A stretch of 24,388 nt of DNA from Candidatus Colicola caccequi (GCA_018065205.1 JAGHTR010000054.1:1-24388), one strand, 5' to 3'. Numbered from the stretch's first letter, positions 7,498-14,611 are shown. Notes: a model not told the origin generated them from the letters alone. A program made the numbers and translations.

Positions 7498-9632
7498 GAC
7501 TCTTAGTAGAGGAATATCAGTATGAGGCCGACCTTGTTAGAGAGGTGTTGCATGGCGTAGATGCTCTGCAAAACGTGGAGGGCTTTGTTTCGCTGACGTA
7601 TGTAGGATATTTCTACAATACTCGGTTGAAGGATTGCGTGTTCATTCTCCCTAAAGTGCTGATGGATGAGCAAGGACTTGTGTTTGGTACATACAAACCG
7701 GAGTCCATAATCAACGTAAAAGACAGCGCATTAAAAGAGGATGAACGCAGGTTCCTATATGAGTTCGCGGTATGGATTTATCGTGCCGTTGCAGTTTATC
7801 AACAAACGCATAAGGATAGCGACATCATCTATCATCGCCATATTTCGCAAGTGGGACATGGTCTGCGCCATCGCACGAATACGTTATTAGATATATTGTT
7901 GTCCTTGATACAATTTAGCAAGGATAATGAGAATTATATCACGTTCATACTAAAGAACCTACACTCAGGCTATAACAAGATTAACTGGACACGCACCATT
8001 AACCATTCATCGGCTATTGTTCACGAAAATACACCTATTTATTTGAATCCAGTCAATAAAAAACGCCAAATAAACTTTGACGAGGAACTGCTGATTATAT
8101 TCTATAGCATTCTGAACCATATCAGTAAAGAGTATGGATTTAACGTAAATATTCGTGTTGGATTCCCATTGATAGAAGGAGCCAAGTTTGATGCTTATTT
8201 GAAAGGACGTGGTGTTATACGTCTCCGCCAAATCAAATACAAGTACTTCTCTGATACGGCTTTGCAATTATGGCAGCTATGTTTTGCATTCTTTGCCCAT
8301 AGCACGGAGATTACCACTTCTGCAGAACTGAAGGAATACTTGCTGGTTAAGAACTTCTATGTGGTATTTGAGGCTATTATAGACGAATTGATAGGCGATA
8401 AAAAGGATAAACTACCGCCAGATTTCAAAGAGCAGAAAGATGGTAAGTTGGTGGATCACTTATATACCTATGCCGGTTTATTACAAGCCGATGATGAACA
8501 ACAAACATATTATATTGGCGATAGTAAGTATTACAAGATAGGTGCCCCATTGGGTGATACATCCATCTATAAACAATATACCTATGCTCGCAATATAGTG
8601 CAGTATAATATCGACTTATGGTTAGACGATACCAAACCTAATCCGGATATAGCCGTTCGTGATGAGGTAACAGAGGGCTACAATATCCTACCGAACTTCT
8701 TCATTAGTGCTGCGATGGATAAAGGCGACTTTAGTTATAACCACCGAGAGATAACGTTGACACAAACAGGCAAGAAGAACCCTGAAGTTAAATATCAGTT
8801 TAAGGATAGACTTTTTGACCGAGACACGATGTTACTATCTCGTTATAACGTTAACTTCTTGTTCGTTATTTCGCTTTATGCACGCAATCGGCAAGCAGAG
8901 AAAGCTGCTTGGAAAGAGGAAGTGCGAGCCCAATTCCGCCGAGAGATACGTAATGTCTTGGAGAATGAGTACCAATTCTATCCGATGCGTTCCCGTGGCG
9001 TAATTACGGAGGAATATGTAAAGACGCATTTCCACGAGTTATTGGGTAAAGTCTTTATGCCGTTTGGGAATGACGACTTAATGTTGGCTTTGGAAGGAAA
9101 GACGCCCAATGAGGAACAATTAGCATTACTCCAAAAACTCCAAAATGACTTTGTTATACAGCGCAATTATCATATAGGCGAAGAACCCAATCTGCCGACT
9201 CCTGCGTTTGGTAAGGTTGGCTTCCAAGAAAGCGTCTTAATCGCCTATTATAAAGACAGCAGACATCTTGATTGGATTCTCAAGAATAAAATATATAATG
9301 CACGTACAGGAAGCGGGTTTGGGTCGGTACCTTTGCAAGCAGAGAATCTAACGGCATCCTACATCTTATTGCATAATGGTCAAGACCAACGTGTATTAAA
9401 ACTAAAAGAACAAGGTCCGGTTATTTGGAGCAAGCAAGATCTCATAGACCATAAATATCCCGATATGCCAAGTAGAGACTTATATTTGATGTATCATATA
9501 GATGAGGCCGCTGTTGATGAGAATTTGGCTGCTTGCAAATTTGACTTAAACCAAATAAAGTCTTTTGTTGGTGCGCGTAAAGGCCTGTCACAGACGTTAA
9601 CCCTGGCAGAATTGATTAAGATGAAGAAATAA
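7494..9632 (+). CDS. LlaJI/McrC-like restriction endonuclease subunit (R2)
   Basis: A 712-aa protein that starts within the McrB-like stop (ATGA) and ends the operon. The middle contains a PD-(D/E)XK nuclease core: V-D321-H-L-Y-T-Y, then Y-Y-I-G-D343-S-K345-Y-Y-K, where the D-S-K triad is the catalytic signature seen in McrC- and LlaJI-type subunits. The N-terminal 300 residues resemble the McrC/LlaJI region that contacts the AAA+ ring. The C-terminal 250 residues (after about 460) are a further domain that I cannot name, perhaps involved in DNA recognition. Expected role: nuclease subunit activated by the upstream AAA+ GTPase. A strong terminator follows at 9697-9726. I am confident of the restriction-subunit role and less sure of LlaJI versus a broader McrC-related family. 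Confidence 0.85.
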   Translation: MRLLVEEYQYEADLVREVLHGVDALQNVEGFVSLTYVGYFYNTRLKDCVFILPKVLMDEQGLVFGTYKPESIINVKDSALKEDERRFLYEFAVWIYRAVAVYQQTHKDSDIIYHRHISQVGHGLRHRTNTLLDILLSLIQFSKDNENYITFILKNLHSGYNKINWTRTINHSSAIVHENTPIYLNPVNKKRQINFDEELLIIFYSILNHISKEYGFNVNIRVGFPLIEGAKFDAYLKGRGVIRLRQIKYKYFSDTALQLWQLCFAFFAHSTEITTSAELKEYLLVKNFYVVFEAIIDELIGDKKDKLPPDFKEQKDGKLVDHLYTYAGLLQADDEQQTYYIGDSKYYKIGAPLGDTSIYKQYTYARNIVQYNIDLWLDDTKPNPDIAVRDEVTEGYNILPNFFISAAMDKGDFSYNHREITLTQTGKKNPEVKYQFKDRLFDRDTMLLSRYNVNFLFVISLYARNRQAEKAAWKEEVRAQFRREIRNVLENEYQFYPMRSRGVITEEYVKTHFHELLGKVFMPFGNDDLMLALEGKTPNEEQLALLQKLQNDFVIQRNYHIGEEPNLPTPAFGKVGFQESVLIAYYKDSRHLDWILKNKIYNARTGSGFGSVPLQAENLTASYILLHNGQDQRVLKLKEQGPVIWSKQDLIDHKYPDMPSRDLYLMYHIDEAAVDENLAACKFDLNQIKSFVGARKGLSQTLTLAELIKMKK

Positions 9633-9696
9633 CCCCTGTCCGTAAAAAGGGTGCTTTAAATGAACAAAAATTAACGTAAACGCAAACGTTCTCGTC

Positions 9697-9733
9697 AAAA
9701 AAAGCGCATTTCGGTGCGCTTTTTTTATTTTTT
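9697..9733 (+). terminator. Rho-independent terminator of the restriction operon
   Basis: AAAAAAAGCGCA, loop TTTCGG, TGCGCTTTTTTT, followed by more T. The GC core is 9703-9708/9715-9720, with A/T flanks able to pair. The A run also allows some activity on the minus strand. Confidence 0.9.
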
Positions 9734-9849
9734 CTTGCATATTCCAAAAATTCTTTGTAATTTTCTTCGTAAATTCCAGTGGAATTTTGATTAAAATAGC
9801 AAATAAAAGTAAACTTTTCTTGCATATTCCAAAAATTCTTTGTAATTTT
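9730..9849 (+). repeat. 35-bp direct repeat duplicating a promoter
   Basis: 9730-9764 and 9815-9849 are identical over 35 bases, with 50 bp between them. Both are followed by CTTCGTAAA (9765-9773 and 9853-9861), offset by 3 bp. Each copy carries a CTTG/-7 promoter layout. The downstream copy has TAATTTTG, while the upstream copy has TAATTTTC and has lost the final G. Confidence 0.9.
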
Positions 9850-9850
9850 G
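9819..9850 (+). promoter_or_regulatory. Promoter of the AAA_14/DUF4143 ATPase gene
   Basis: CTTG at 9819-9822 (one mismatch to TTTG), 20 nt, TAATTTTG at 9843-9850. The leader to ATG 9906 is about 50 nt. The upstream duplicate at 9734-9765 is the same except for the last -7 base. Confidence 0.7.
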
Positions 9851-9905
9851 CGCTTCGTAAAAACGTGTAATTACACACTTTTATGGAATATAAATACTTT
9901 TTGCT

Positions 9906-11165
9906 ATGCAAATCAAGAGAGACTATTACCTTCAAAAACTTATTCATTCGCGTGGGAATCGTATGATAAAAGTTATCACCGGCATACGGCGATGCGGTAA
10001 ATCATACCTTTTGCTTACTTTGTTCCAGCAGTATCTTTTGGAAAACGGCACTCCTGAAAATCACATCATTACGGTGGATTTGGAAGACCGTGAAAATAAA
10101 GCATTGCGTGATCCAGATGCTTTGCTGCATTATATTCTTGATCGTACTCCGAACAAGGATGAGCATTACTATGTGTTGCTGGACGAGGTGCAATTGGTGA
10201 GTGAGTTTGAGGATGTGCTAAATAGTTTTCTCAAAAAAGATTGGATAGATGTCTATGTAACAGGTAGTAACGCCAAGTTCCTCAGCAAAGATGTTATTAC
10301 CGAGTTCCGTGGGCGAGGAGATGAAATACGTATTCATCCGCTATCGTTTTGCGAGTTTGCTGCCTACAAACAGGAGCAACCGGAAAAGATGTGGATGGAG
10401 TATATGCTGTATGGCGGTCTGCCACAGGTCGTATTAGAGAATGATACCAACAAGAAGAGAGAGTATCTGCGTAGCCAATTCAATCACACCTACTTGAAGG
10501 ATATCAAGGAGCGTAATTCTATCCAAAATATAGATGATTTGGATGAGATTGTCAATACCATTGCTTCTTCCATCGGCGCACTCACTAACCCTAACAAAAT
10601 TGCCAATACTTTCCATTCCGTCAAGCAAAGCGATATTGATGCCAAAACCATAGCCAAGTATTTGGAGTATATGGAGGATGCCTTTCTGATTGAGCGCTCT
10701 ATTCGTTATGACATCAAAGGGCGGAAGTATATTGATACCCCGTATAAGTATTATTTTGAGGATTTAGGACTTAGGAACGCACGCATTGGTTTCCGTCAAA
10801 CAGAAGAAACGCATATAATGGAAAATATGATTTATAACGAATTGAGAGCAATCGGTTGCCAAGTGGATGTTGGTCAAGTCTCTGTGGAGCAGAAAGATGA
10901 AGAAGGCAAACGTAAACGTGTAAATCTGGAAGTTGATTTTGTTTGTAATCAGGGCTATAATCGTGTATATATCCAATCTGCATACGCATTATCGGACAAT
11001 ACAAAACGCCGGCAAGAGTTGGCTTCGCTTAACAAGATTTCGGACGGATTCCGCCGTATCGTTATTGCCGGAAGTATGCAACCTACCTGTATGAACGATG
11101 ACGGAATACTATTTGTCAATGTATTGGATTTCCTTATGGAGCCATCCAAATATGTAAATGAATAA
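9906..11165 (+). CDS. AAA_14/DUF4143-family ATP-binding protein
   Basis: A 419-aa protein of the large family of P-loop ATPases with a C-terminal DUF4143 domain. Walker A is G26-I-R-R-C-G-K-S33. Walker B is Y-V-L-L-D93-E94-V-Q. The sensor-like segment V-T-G-S-N-A-K (118-124) is followed by the family-typical F-R-G-R-G-D-E-I (134-141) and H-P-L-S-F-C-E-F. Residues of about 200-400 are DUF4143, with the YKYYFEDLGLRNARIGF and LEVDFVCN stretches seen across the family. The latter looks like a degenerate PD-(D/E)XK fold. The biological role is unknown; such genes occur in many copies in Bacteroidota, often in accessory regions. The gene is monocistronic, has its own duplicated promoter, and sits between the restriction operon and tRNA-Pro. 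Confidence 0.9.
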   Translation: MQIKRDYYLQKLIHSRGNRMIKVITGIRRCGKSYLLLTLFQQYLLENGTPENHIITVDLEDRENKALRDPDALLHYILDRTPNKDEHYYVLLDEVQLVSEFEDVLNSFLKKDWIDVYVTGSNAKFLSKDVITEFRGRGDEIRIHPLSFCEFAAYKQEQPEKMWMEYMLYGGLPQVVLENDTNKKREYLRSQFNHTYLKDIKERNSIQNIDDLDEIVNTIASSIGALTNPNKIANTFHSVKQSDIDAKTIAKYLEYMEDAFLIERSIRYDIKGRKYIDTPYKYYFEDLGLRNARIGFRQTEETHIMENMIYNELRAIGCQVDVGQVSVEQKDEEGKRKRVNLEVDFVCNQGYNRVYIQSAYALSDNTKRRQELASLNKISDGFRRIVIAGSMQPTCMNDDGILFVNVLDFLMEPSKYVNE

Positions 11166-11190
11166 AGGGAACATAACCATGTACAAGCAC

Positions 11191-11215
11191 AAAAAAAAGA
11201 GAGTGACCTCTCTTT
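11191..11215 (-). terminator. Terminator of tRNA-Pro
   Basis: On the minus strand, AAAGAGAG-GTCA-CTCTCTTT (8-bp stem, + strand 11196-11215) runs into a T tract formed by the A run at 11191-11198. It begins 6 nt after the tRNA discriminator base. Confidence 0.8.
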
Positions 11216-11221
11216 CATTTG

Positions 11222-11295
11222 TCGGGATGACAAGATTTGAACTTGCGACCTCCGGTCCCCCAGACCGTTGCGCTACCGGACTGCGCCACATCCCG
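11222..11295 (-). tRNA. tRNA-Pro, anticodon GGG
   Basis: Read on the minus strand, the acceptor arm CGGGATG pairs with CATCCCG. The D-arm is GCGC/GCGC with GG in the loop. The anticodon loop CTGGGGG gives anticodon GGG with T33. The 5-nt variable region is AGGTC, and the T-arm is GCAAG-TTCAAAT-CTTGT. The anticodon stem has one A-G mismatch at 27-43. The discriminator is A, and CCA is not encoded. The 3' end faces the defence island. Confidence 0.95.
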
Positions 11296-11323
11296 TCGAA
11301 AAACCTCGTGAGAGGTTTTTCGA
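11296..11323. other. 12-bp inverted repeat abutting the tRNA-Pro 5' end
   Basis: TCGAAAAACCTC-GTGA-GAGGTTTTTCGA is a perfect 12-bp stem that ends exactly where the mature tRNA begins. In the tRNA precursor (minus strand) it would be a leader hairpin touching the RNase P cleavage site. A smaller GCCC/GGGC hairpin lies beside it (11327-11343). Confidence 0.85.
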
Positions 11324-11362
11324 ATTGCCCCTAAAAAAAGGGCTATTGCTCAAAAGCGAGTG

Positions 11363-11394
11363 CAAAGGTACTGCTATTTTTTGAAATATGCAAA
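11363..11394 (-). promoter_or_regulatory. Promoter of tRNA-Pro
   Basis: On the minus strand, TTTG (11394-11391), 20 nt, TACCTTTG (11370-11363). The core and the A-rich bases before it match the rRNA promoter near 24168 at 21 of 22 positions. The predicted leader is about 60 nt. Confidence 0.85.
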
Positions 11395-11431
11395 TAAAAA
11401 ACGATTTTTTTGATAAAAAAGGCTAATTATT

Positions 11432-12322
11432 ATGAAAATAGGACAATATGCCGGTATATCCGGTTGGGCTAAAATAGGAATTTGGTTAGGAATCATGCTG
11501 GCTGCTGTGCTGCTACTCACTATACTGAGCGGTGTTATTATGGCATGCTGCGGTCCAATCAACATGACCACCGATTGGATACGGGGCGCCATGGTTTATC
11601 AAGATGTGTTCATCCTGATAGTGCCGGTCCTTCTGACCGTCAGCCTATGCCGAACTCAGCCCAAAGAGTGGCTGCACCTGACTAAACCCAAAACAAGCTA
11701 TCTGATATATGCTATTCTGCTGATGCTGGTGGCCTTGCCCTTTAATAATCTCTTGGCGCACTGGAACGAACAAATGGTCCTGCCGGAATCGTGGGCAGGA
11801 ATAGAAGAATGGATGAAACAGAAAGAAAACGCTTCCGAACAACTAATTGAACAACTGATGGGTGAGACGCAGTTGGGCTGTTTGGTGCTCAATGTACTCG
11901 TGGTGGCCGTCTTGGCCGGCTTGAGCGAGGAGATCTGCTTCCGCGGTATGATACAAGGCTCGTTAGGACACAACCATTGGGGAATATGGTTAACTGCTAT
12001 TCTTTTTTCCGCTATTCATCTGCAATTCTACGGCTTTGTCCCCCGTATGTTATTAGGTGCCCTATTCGGATATATGATGGTTTGGAGCGGATCCATCTGG
12101 ATTCCGATAACTATGCATATCACCAACAATGCCTGCGTCACTATCCTATACTACATCGCCCATCTGCGTGGCATGGATACTACGAAGATGGACGCATTTG
12201 GAACGGGAGATACTCTATGGGTGGGTATCGTCTGCGGAATAATAGTGGTTGTGGGAATTTATTTCTTGCGCCGTTCAATGACAATTAACAGCGCCTCTTC
12301 ACGCACATCTGCCGGCAATTGA
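11432..12322 (+). CDS. CPBP-family intramembrane glutamic protease
   Basis: A 296-aa multi-pass membrane protein of the CPBP (CAAX protease/bacteriocin-processing, Abi) family. Hydrophobic segments lie at about 17-40, 58-73, 88-106, 150-164, 183-200, 205-221 and 262-281. Conserved motifs: E166-E167-x3-R171-G (SEEICFRG), F-x3-H196 (FSAIHLQF) and H229-x2-N232-N (MHITNN). These are the catalytic glutamates and histidines of the family. The substrate is unknown; in Bacteroidota these are common single genes with housekeeping or peptide-processing roles. The last 64 bp overlap, in antisense, the end of the minus-strand gene at 12259-12657. The start is divergent from tRNA-Pro, and no clear promoter is seen in the 11324-11431 gap. 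Confidence 0.92.
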   Translation: MKIGQYAGISGWAKIGIWLGIMLAAVLLLTILSGVIMACCGPINMTTDWIRGAMVYQDVFILIVPVLLTVSLCRTQPKEWLHLTKPKTSYLIYAILLMLVALPFNNLLAHWNEQMVLPESWAGIEEWMKQKENASEQLIEQLMGETQLGCLVLNVLVVAVLAGLSEEICFRGMIQGSLGHNHWGIWLTAILFSAIHLQFYGFVPRMLLGALFGYMMVWSGSIWIPITMHITNNACVTILYYIAHLRGMDTTKMDAFGTGDTLWVGIVCGIIVVVGIYFLRRSMTINSASSRTSAGN

Positions 12323-12657
12323 ATATTGCGCAACTGCAGGCTTCTTACCCAGCCCGGCACATCTTTCTCTTGCATCGTTTGAAAAACCTCACGGATCTGT
12401 GCGGCTTGTTGAACCGTGTATTGTTCAGCATCTATACCGGCTAATTCGTCTAATTCTTCGTCATCATAATAGATAACCTCAGCGTTGGTTTGCAGCAACG
12501 TCTCTCGCTCGCAAACCAAGTGTTGTCCGCAACAACCTGAGTCATCAGTAGGGGCAGATGGTTCAGATATATCGTCCGGGGTTTGCTTACGAGCACGGAC
12601 TTCAAAGAGTATGAGAATGGTTAGACCTAATAAGACGAAGATAATAAGAGGAATCAT
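12259..12657 (-). CDS. Small conserved Bacteroidales membrane-anchored protein
   Basis: A 132-aa protein with one N-terminal membrane segment (residues 2-18, IPLIIFVLLGLTILILF) and a soluble remainder. It has a cysteine motif G-C-C-G-Q-H-x2-C (42-50), an acidic EVIYYDDEELDELAG stretch, and a C-terminal block VPGWVRSLQLRNIQLPADV. I recall similar proteins downstream of pdxB in Bacteroides, sometimes labelled phospholipase without clear basis; the function is unknown. It is the last gene of the panC-pdxB operon, starting 15 nt after pdxB. Its 3' end runs 64 bp into the end of the convergent CPBP gene. The overlap includes the conserved-looking VREEALLIVIERR end, so it is likely real and not a missed stop. 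Confidence 0.85.
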   Translation of the reverse strand: MIPLIIFVLLGLTILILFEVRARKQTPDDISEPSAPTDDSGCCGQHLVCERETLLQTNAEVIYYDDEELDELAGIDAEQYTVQQAAQIREVFQTMQEKDVPGWVRSLQLRNIQLPADVREEALLIVIERRKK

Positions 12658-12672
12658 AATCAGATAAATAAA

Positions 12673-13638
12673 TTAGCGTAATGGGTATTGTTTACGAAGC
12701 GTCTCAAAGTTCTCGGGATGGGCTTTTAGTTGATCGGAAACGCGCATCAGCCACCCCGGCTGCGAGTCCCCTAATGGTGGCATTTGGTCCGTATTCACCG
12801 ACAAAGCCGGCAGGCTAAAGAACCTGCATAAAGCATCTAAACACATCTGCGAGGCATTGCGTTTGCCTTCCACCGAGTATCCGGCAATATGATAGGAGGC
12901 CAGCAGCGTTTGTGGACTTTGGCATAAGGTGCGATGGATAGCCGGTTCATTCTCCCAGCAGTCAATAATACACGGATGCCGGCTCTCAAAAAGTGCCTGT
13001 TCATCGATAATCCCGCCACGCGCGGCATTGATAATGAGAGCATCGGGACGGCACTTAGATAGGAACGAAGCATCGCATAAATGATACGTGGTCTCATCTA
13101 ATGGCGTATGGAACGTGATGATATCGCAATTGCTCGCTATCTCGTCCAAACTGACACCAAGTCCCTTCGGCGGATCATTGACAAGCACGTTGAATCCCAG
13201 TTGTTCTGCCATGGCAGCAACGCGAGACCCTACATGCCCGTATCCCACAATTCCTATTCGCATATCTCCTTTACTGCGCGGCAATGGTACAGTAAGCAAG
13301 GCCTCCCGGATGTAATCGCAAACGGCTTGGGCATTGCAACCCGGACAAGCCGTCCAGTAGGGAGAGGGAGAGTGAGAGTGAGAGTGAGAGTGAGAGGGCA
13401 GGGGTTGGCAATACGATGTGTCGATATGGTCGTAACCGATAGTGGCCGTTGCGATTAACCGGACACGAGAGTGCTCAAGTAAATCCTTATTGATACGCGT
13501 TCGCGTGCGCACGATGAGTGCGTCCGCGTCCTGAACACGAGCAGGAGTGAACGCTTCCGGAGCAATGAACTCAACCGTCGCATAAGGGTCAAGCACTCCG
13601 TTGAGAAAAGGTATGTACTTATCAATAAGGACGTGCAT
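12673..13638 (-). CDS. pdxB: 4-phosphoerythronate dehydrogenase
   Basis: A 321-aa NAD-dependent D-2-hydroxyacid dehydrogenase that oxidises 4-phospho-D-erythronate in pyridoxal phosphate (vitamin B6) synthesis. Visible: N-terminal substrate-domain motif LIVRTRTRIN, YDHIDTSYC (69-77), W95-T-A-C-P-G-C-N-A (the PGCNA motif typical of PdxB), the NAD-binding G129-I-V-G-Y-G-H-V-G137, INAARGG with catalytic R207, E231, and H250-I-A-G-Y-S. Oddity: between C77 and W95, where relatives have only a short GIxW link, there is an extra P-L-P-S-H-S-H-S-H-S-H-S-P-S-P stretch encoded by a hexanucleotide tandem repeat. The gene starts 3 nt after panC and is followed by a small membrane-protein gene, all in one operon. 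Confidence 0.94.
   Translation of the reverse strand: MHVLIDKYIPFLNGVLDPYATVEFIAPEAFTPARVQDADALIVRTRTRINKDLLEHSRVRLIATATIGYDHIDTSYCQPLPSHSHSHSHSPSPYWTACPGCNAQAVCDYIREALLTVPLPRSKGDMRIGIVGYGHVGSRVAAMAEQLGFNVLVNDPPKGLGVSLDEIASNCDIITFHTPLDETTYHLCDASFLSKCRPDALIINAARGGIIDEQALFESRHPCIIDCWENEPAIHRTLCQSPQTLLASYHIAGYSVEGKRNASQMCLDALCRFFSLPALSVNTDQMPPLGDSQPGWLMRVSDQLKAHPENFETLRKQYPLR
13362..13397 (-). repeat. Hexanucleotide tandem repeat within pdxB
   Basis: On the + strand, six tandem units of GAGAGT/GAGAGG, the middle four perfect GAGAGT (13368-13391). On the coding strand they give the repeated Ser-His dipeptide. As a 6-bp unit, copy-number changes keep the frame and alter only the length of the SH run. 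Confidence 0.92.
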
Positions 13639-13641
13639 GAC

Positions 13642-14496
13642 TTAATACTTGATGTTATCAATTAGTCTGACCGGACCGCAATAAACAGTTACACAACCTA
13701 CGGCATTGGTGAACGAGGTGGCAGGCTGGAGCGTTGTGGCATCCACGATTTGATAATACTCCACTTCTAATCCCGGCAGCGAATTGATGGTATCCACCAC
13801 CAACTTTTCCACTTTGTGGACGGGATAAGCCTTCGCCCAGGCGCGTGACATAAAGAGCACACGGGATATATTGACGGCGAGGTCTTTTTCGTCCTCGCTG
13901 AGACGACTATTCCTGCTGGACAGCGCCAAACCGTTCTCGGCACGGAAGATGGGACAATCGATTATTTGCAGATTACCAAAAGTGCCTTTTAGACTGCTGC
14001 GTTCCACCATGTGATGAATGATGGCCAACTGTTGAAAGTCCTTCTCTCCAAAGTAGGCGCGATCCGGCTGAACAAGATAGAAAAGCCGACTAACCACTTG
14101 TACAACACCGTTGAAATGACCGGGACGCATCTTGCCTTCCATAACTTGGTCTAAACCTGCAAAGTCAAAGGTGAAGGTCGTGTCCATCTCATCTTGTGTG
14201 TACATCTCTTCCGGAGTGGGTGCAAACATAAAATCCGCACCGAGTTGTGCCAACAGGTCCGCATCGGCCTGTAAGTTACGAGGATACAAAGCCAAATCCT
14301 CTTTGTTGTTAAATTGCGTTGGATTAACAAAAACACTAACAAAAGTAACTTGATTGTCTTGCACACTGCGGCTGACTAATGACGCATGCCCTTGGTGCAA
14401 AGCACCCATAGTCGGCACAAGACCAATGGTTAAATGACGTTGCTTACAAGCCTCAACTTGCATGAGGAGTTCTTGTTTGGTAGAAATGATTTGCAT
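13642..14496 (-). CDS. panC: Pantothenate synthetase
   Basis: A 284-aa cytoplasmic enzyme that joins pantoate and beta-alanine using ATP (coenzyme A pathway). The signature V-P28-T-M-G-A-L-H34-Q-G-H37 is the nucleotide-binding HIGH-type motif. NPTQFNNKEDLALYPR, GHFNGVVQVVSRLF, DRAYFGEKDFQQL and LSSRNSRL are the other standard blocks. The length is normal. The start at 14496 gives the usual MQIISTKQEL opening. It is the first gene of a panC-pdxB-small membrane protein operon and is divergent from the GT5-like gene; their promoters interlock in the 115-bp gap. I see no panD nearby. Confidence 0.97.
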   Translation of the reverse strand: MQIISTKQELLMQVEACKQRHLTIGLVPTMGALHQGHASLVSRSVQDNQVTFVSVFVNPTQFNNKEDLALYPRNLQADADLLAQLGADFMFAPTPEEMYTQDEMDTTFTFDFAGLDQVMEGKMRPGHFNGVVQVVSRLFYLVQPDRAYFGEKDFQQLAIIHHMVERSSLKGTFGNLQIIDCPIFRAENGLALSSRNSRLSEDEKDLAVNISRVLFMSRAWAKAYPVHKVEKLVVDTINSLPGLEVEYYQIVDATTLQPATSFTNAVGCVTVYCGPVRLIDNIKY

Positions 14497-14528
14497 TATA
14501 TTGATAACTATTTTGCAGAAAAAGCCTG

Positions 14529-14559
14529 CAAAATTAGTGAAAAATTTGTATATATCAAA
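14529..14559 (-). promoter_or_regulatory. Promoter of the panC operon
   Basis: On the minus strand, TTTG (14559-14556), 19 nt, TAATTTTG (14536-14529). It overlaps the divergent promoter at 14545-14576, so the two RNA polymerase sites exclude each other. Confidence 0.75.
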
Positions 14560-14576
14560 ATTTTTTTGTAATTTTG
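14545..14576 (+). promoter_or_regulatory. Promoter of the GT5-like/DUF4270 operon
   Basis: TTTG at 14545-14548, 20 nt, TAATTTTG at 14569-14576. The leader to ATG 14612 is about 30 nt. The position argues for the 14612 start rather than the in-frame ATG at 14462, which lies upstream of this promoter and inside panC. Confidence 0.85.
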
Positions 14577-14611
14577 TGGCGGTTTATTGTAAACTGACTA
14601 AAAATACGCCT

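Noticed and set aside
6067..9632. Classical methyl-dependent McrBC
   Set aside because: Two m5C methyltransferase genes are coupled in the same operon; a methyl-dependent enzyme would attack its own host. LlaJI-type restriction fits better.
9597..9947. 116-aa minus-strand ORF between the restriction operon and the DUF4143 gene
   Set aside because: It crosses the terminator and the duplicated promoter, is dominated by Phe/Lys/Leu from AT-rich DNA, and has no family features.
11109..11291. 60-aa minus-strand ORF over tRNA-Pro
   Set aside because: It reads through the tRNA, giving the SPVAQRSGGPEVASSNLV type of peptide commonly produced by translating tRNA genes.
11977..12288. 103-aa plus-strand ORF inside the CPBP gene
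   Set aside because: It lies in another frame of a gene whose catalytic motifs are clear; the composition is not protein-like.
13108..13458. 116-aa plus-strand ORF opposite pdxB
   Set aside because: It is a shadow of pdxB; its RVRVRVRV run is just the antisense of the hexanucleotide repeat.
14462..14611. Longer N-terminus for the GT5-like protein from the ATG at 14462
   Set aside because: It overlaps panC on the other strand and lies upstream of and across the gene's own promoter; the conserved protein starts at 14612.
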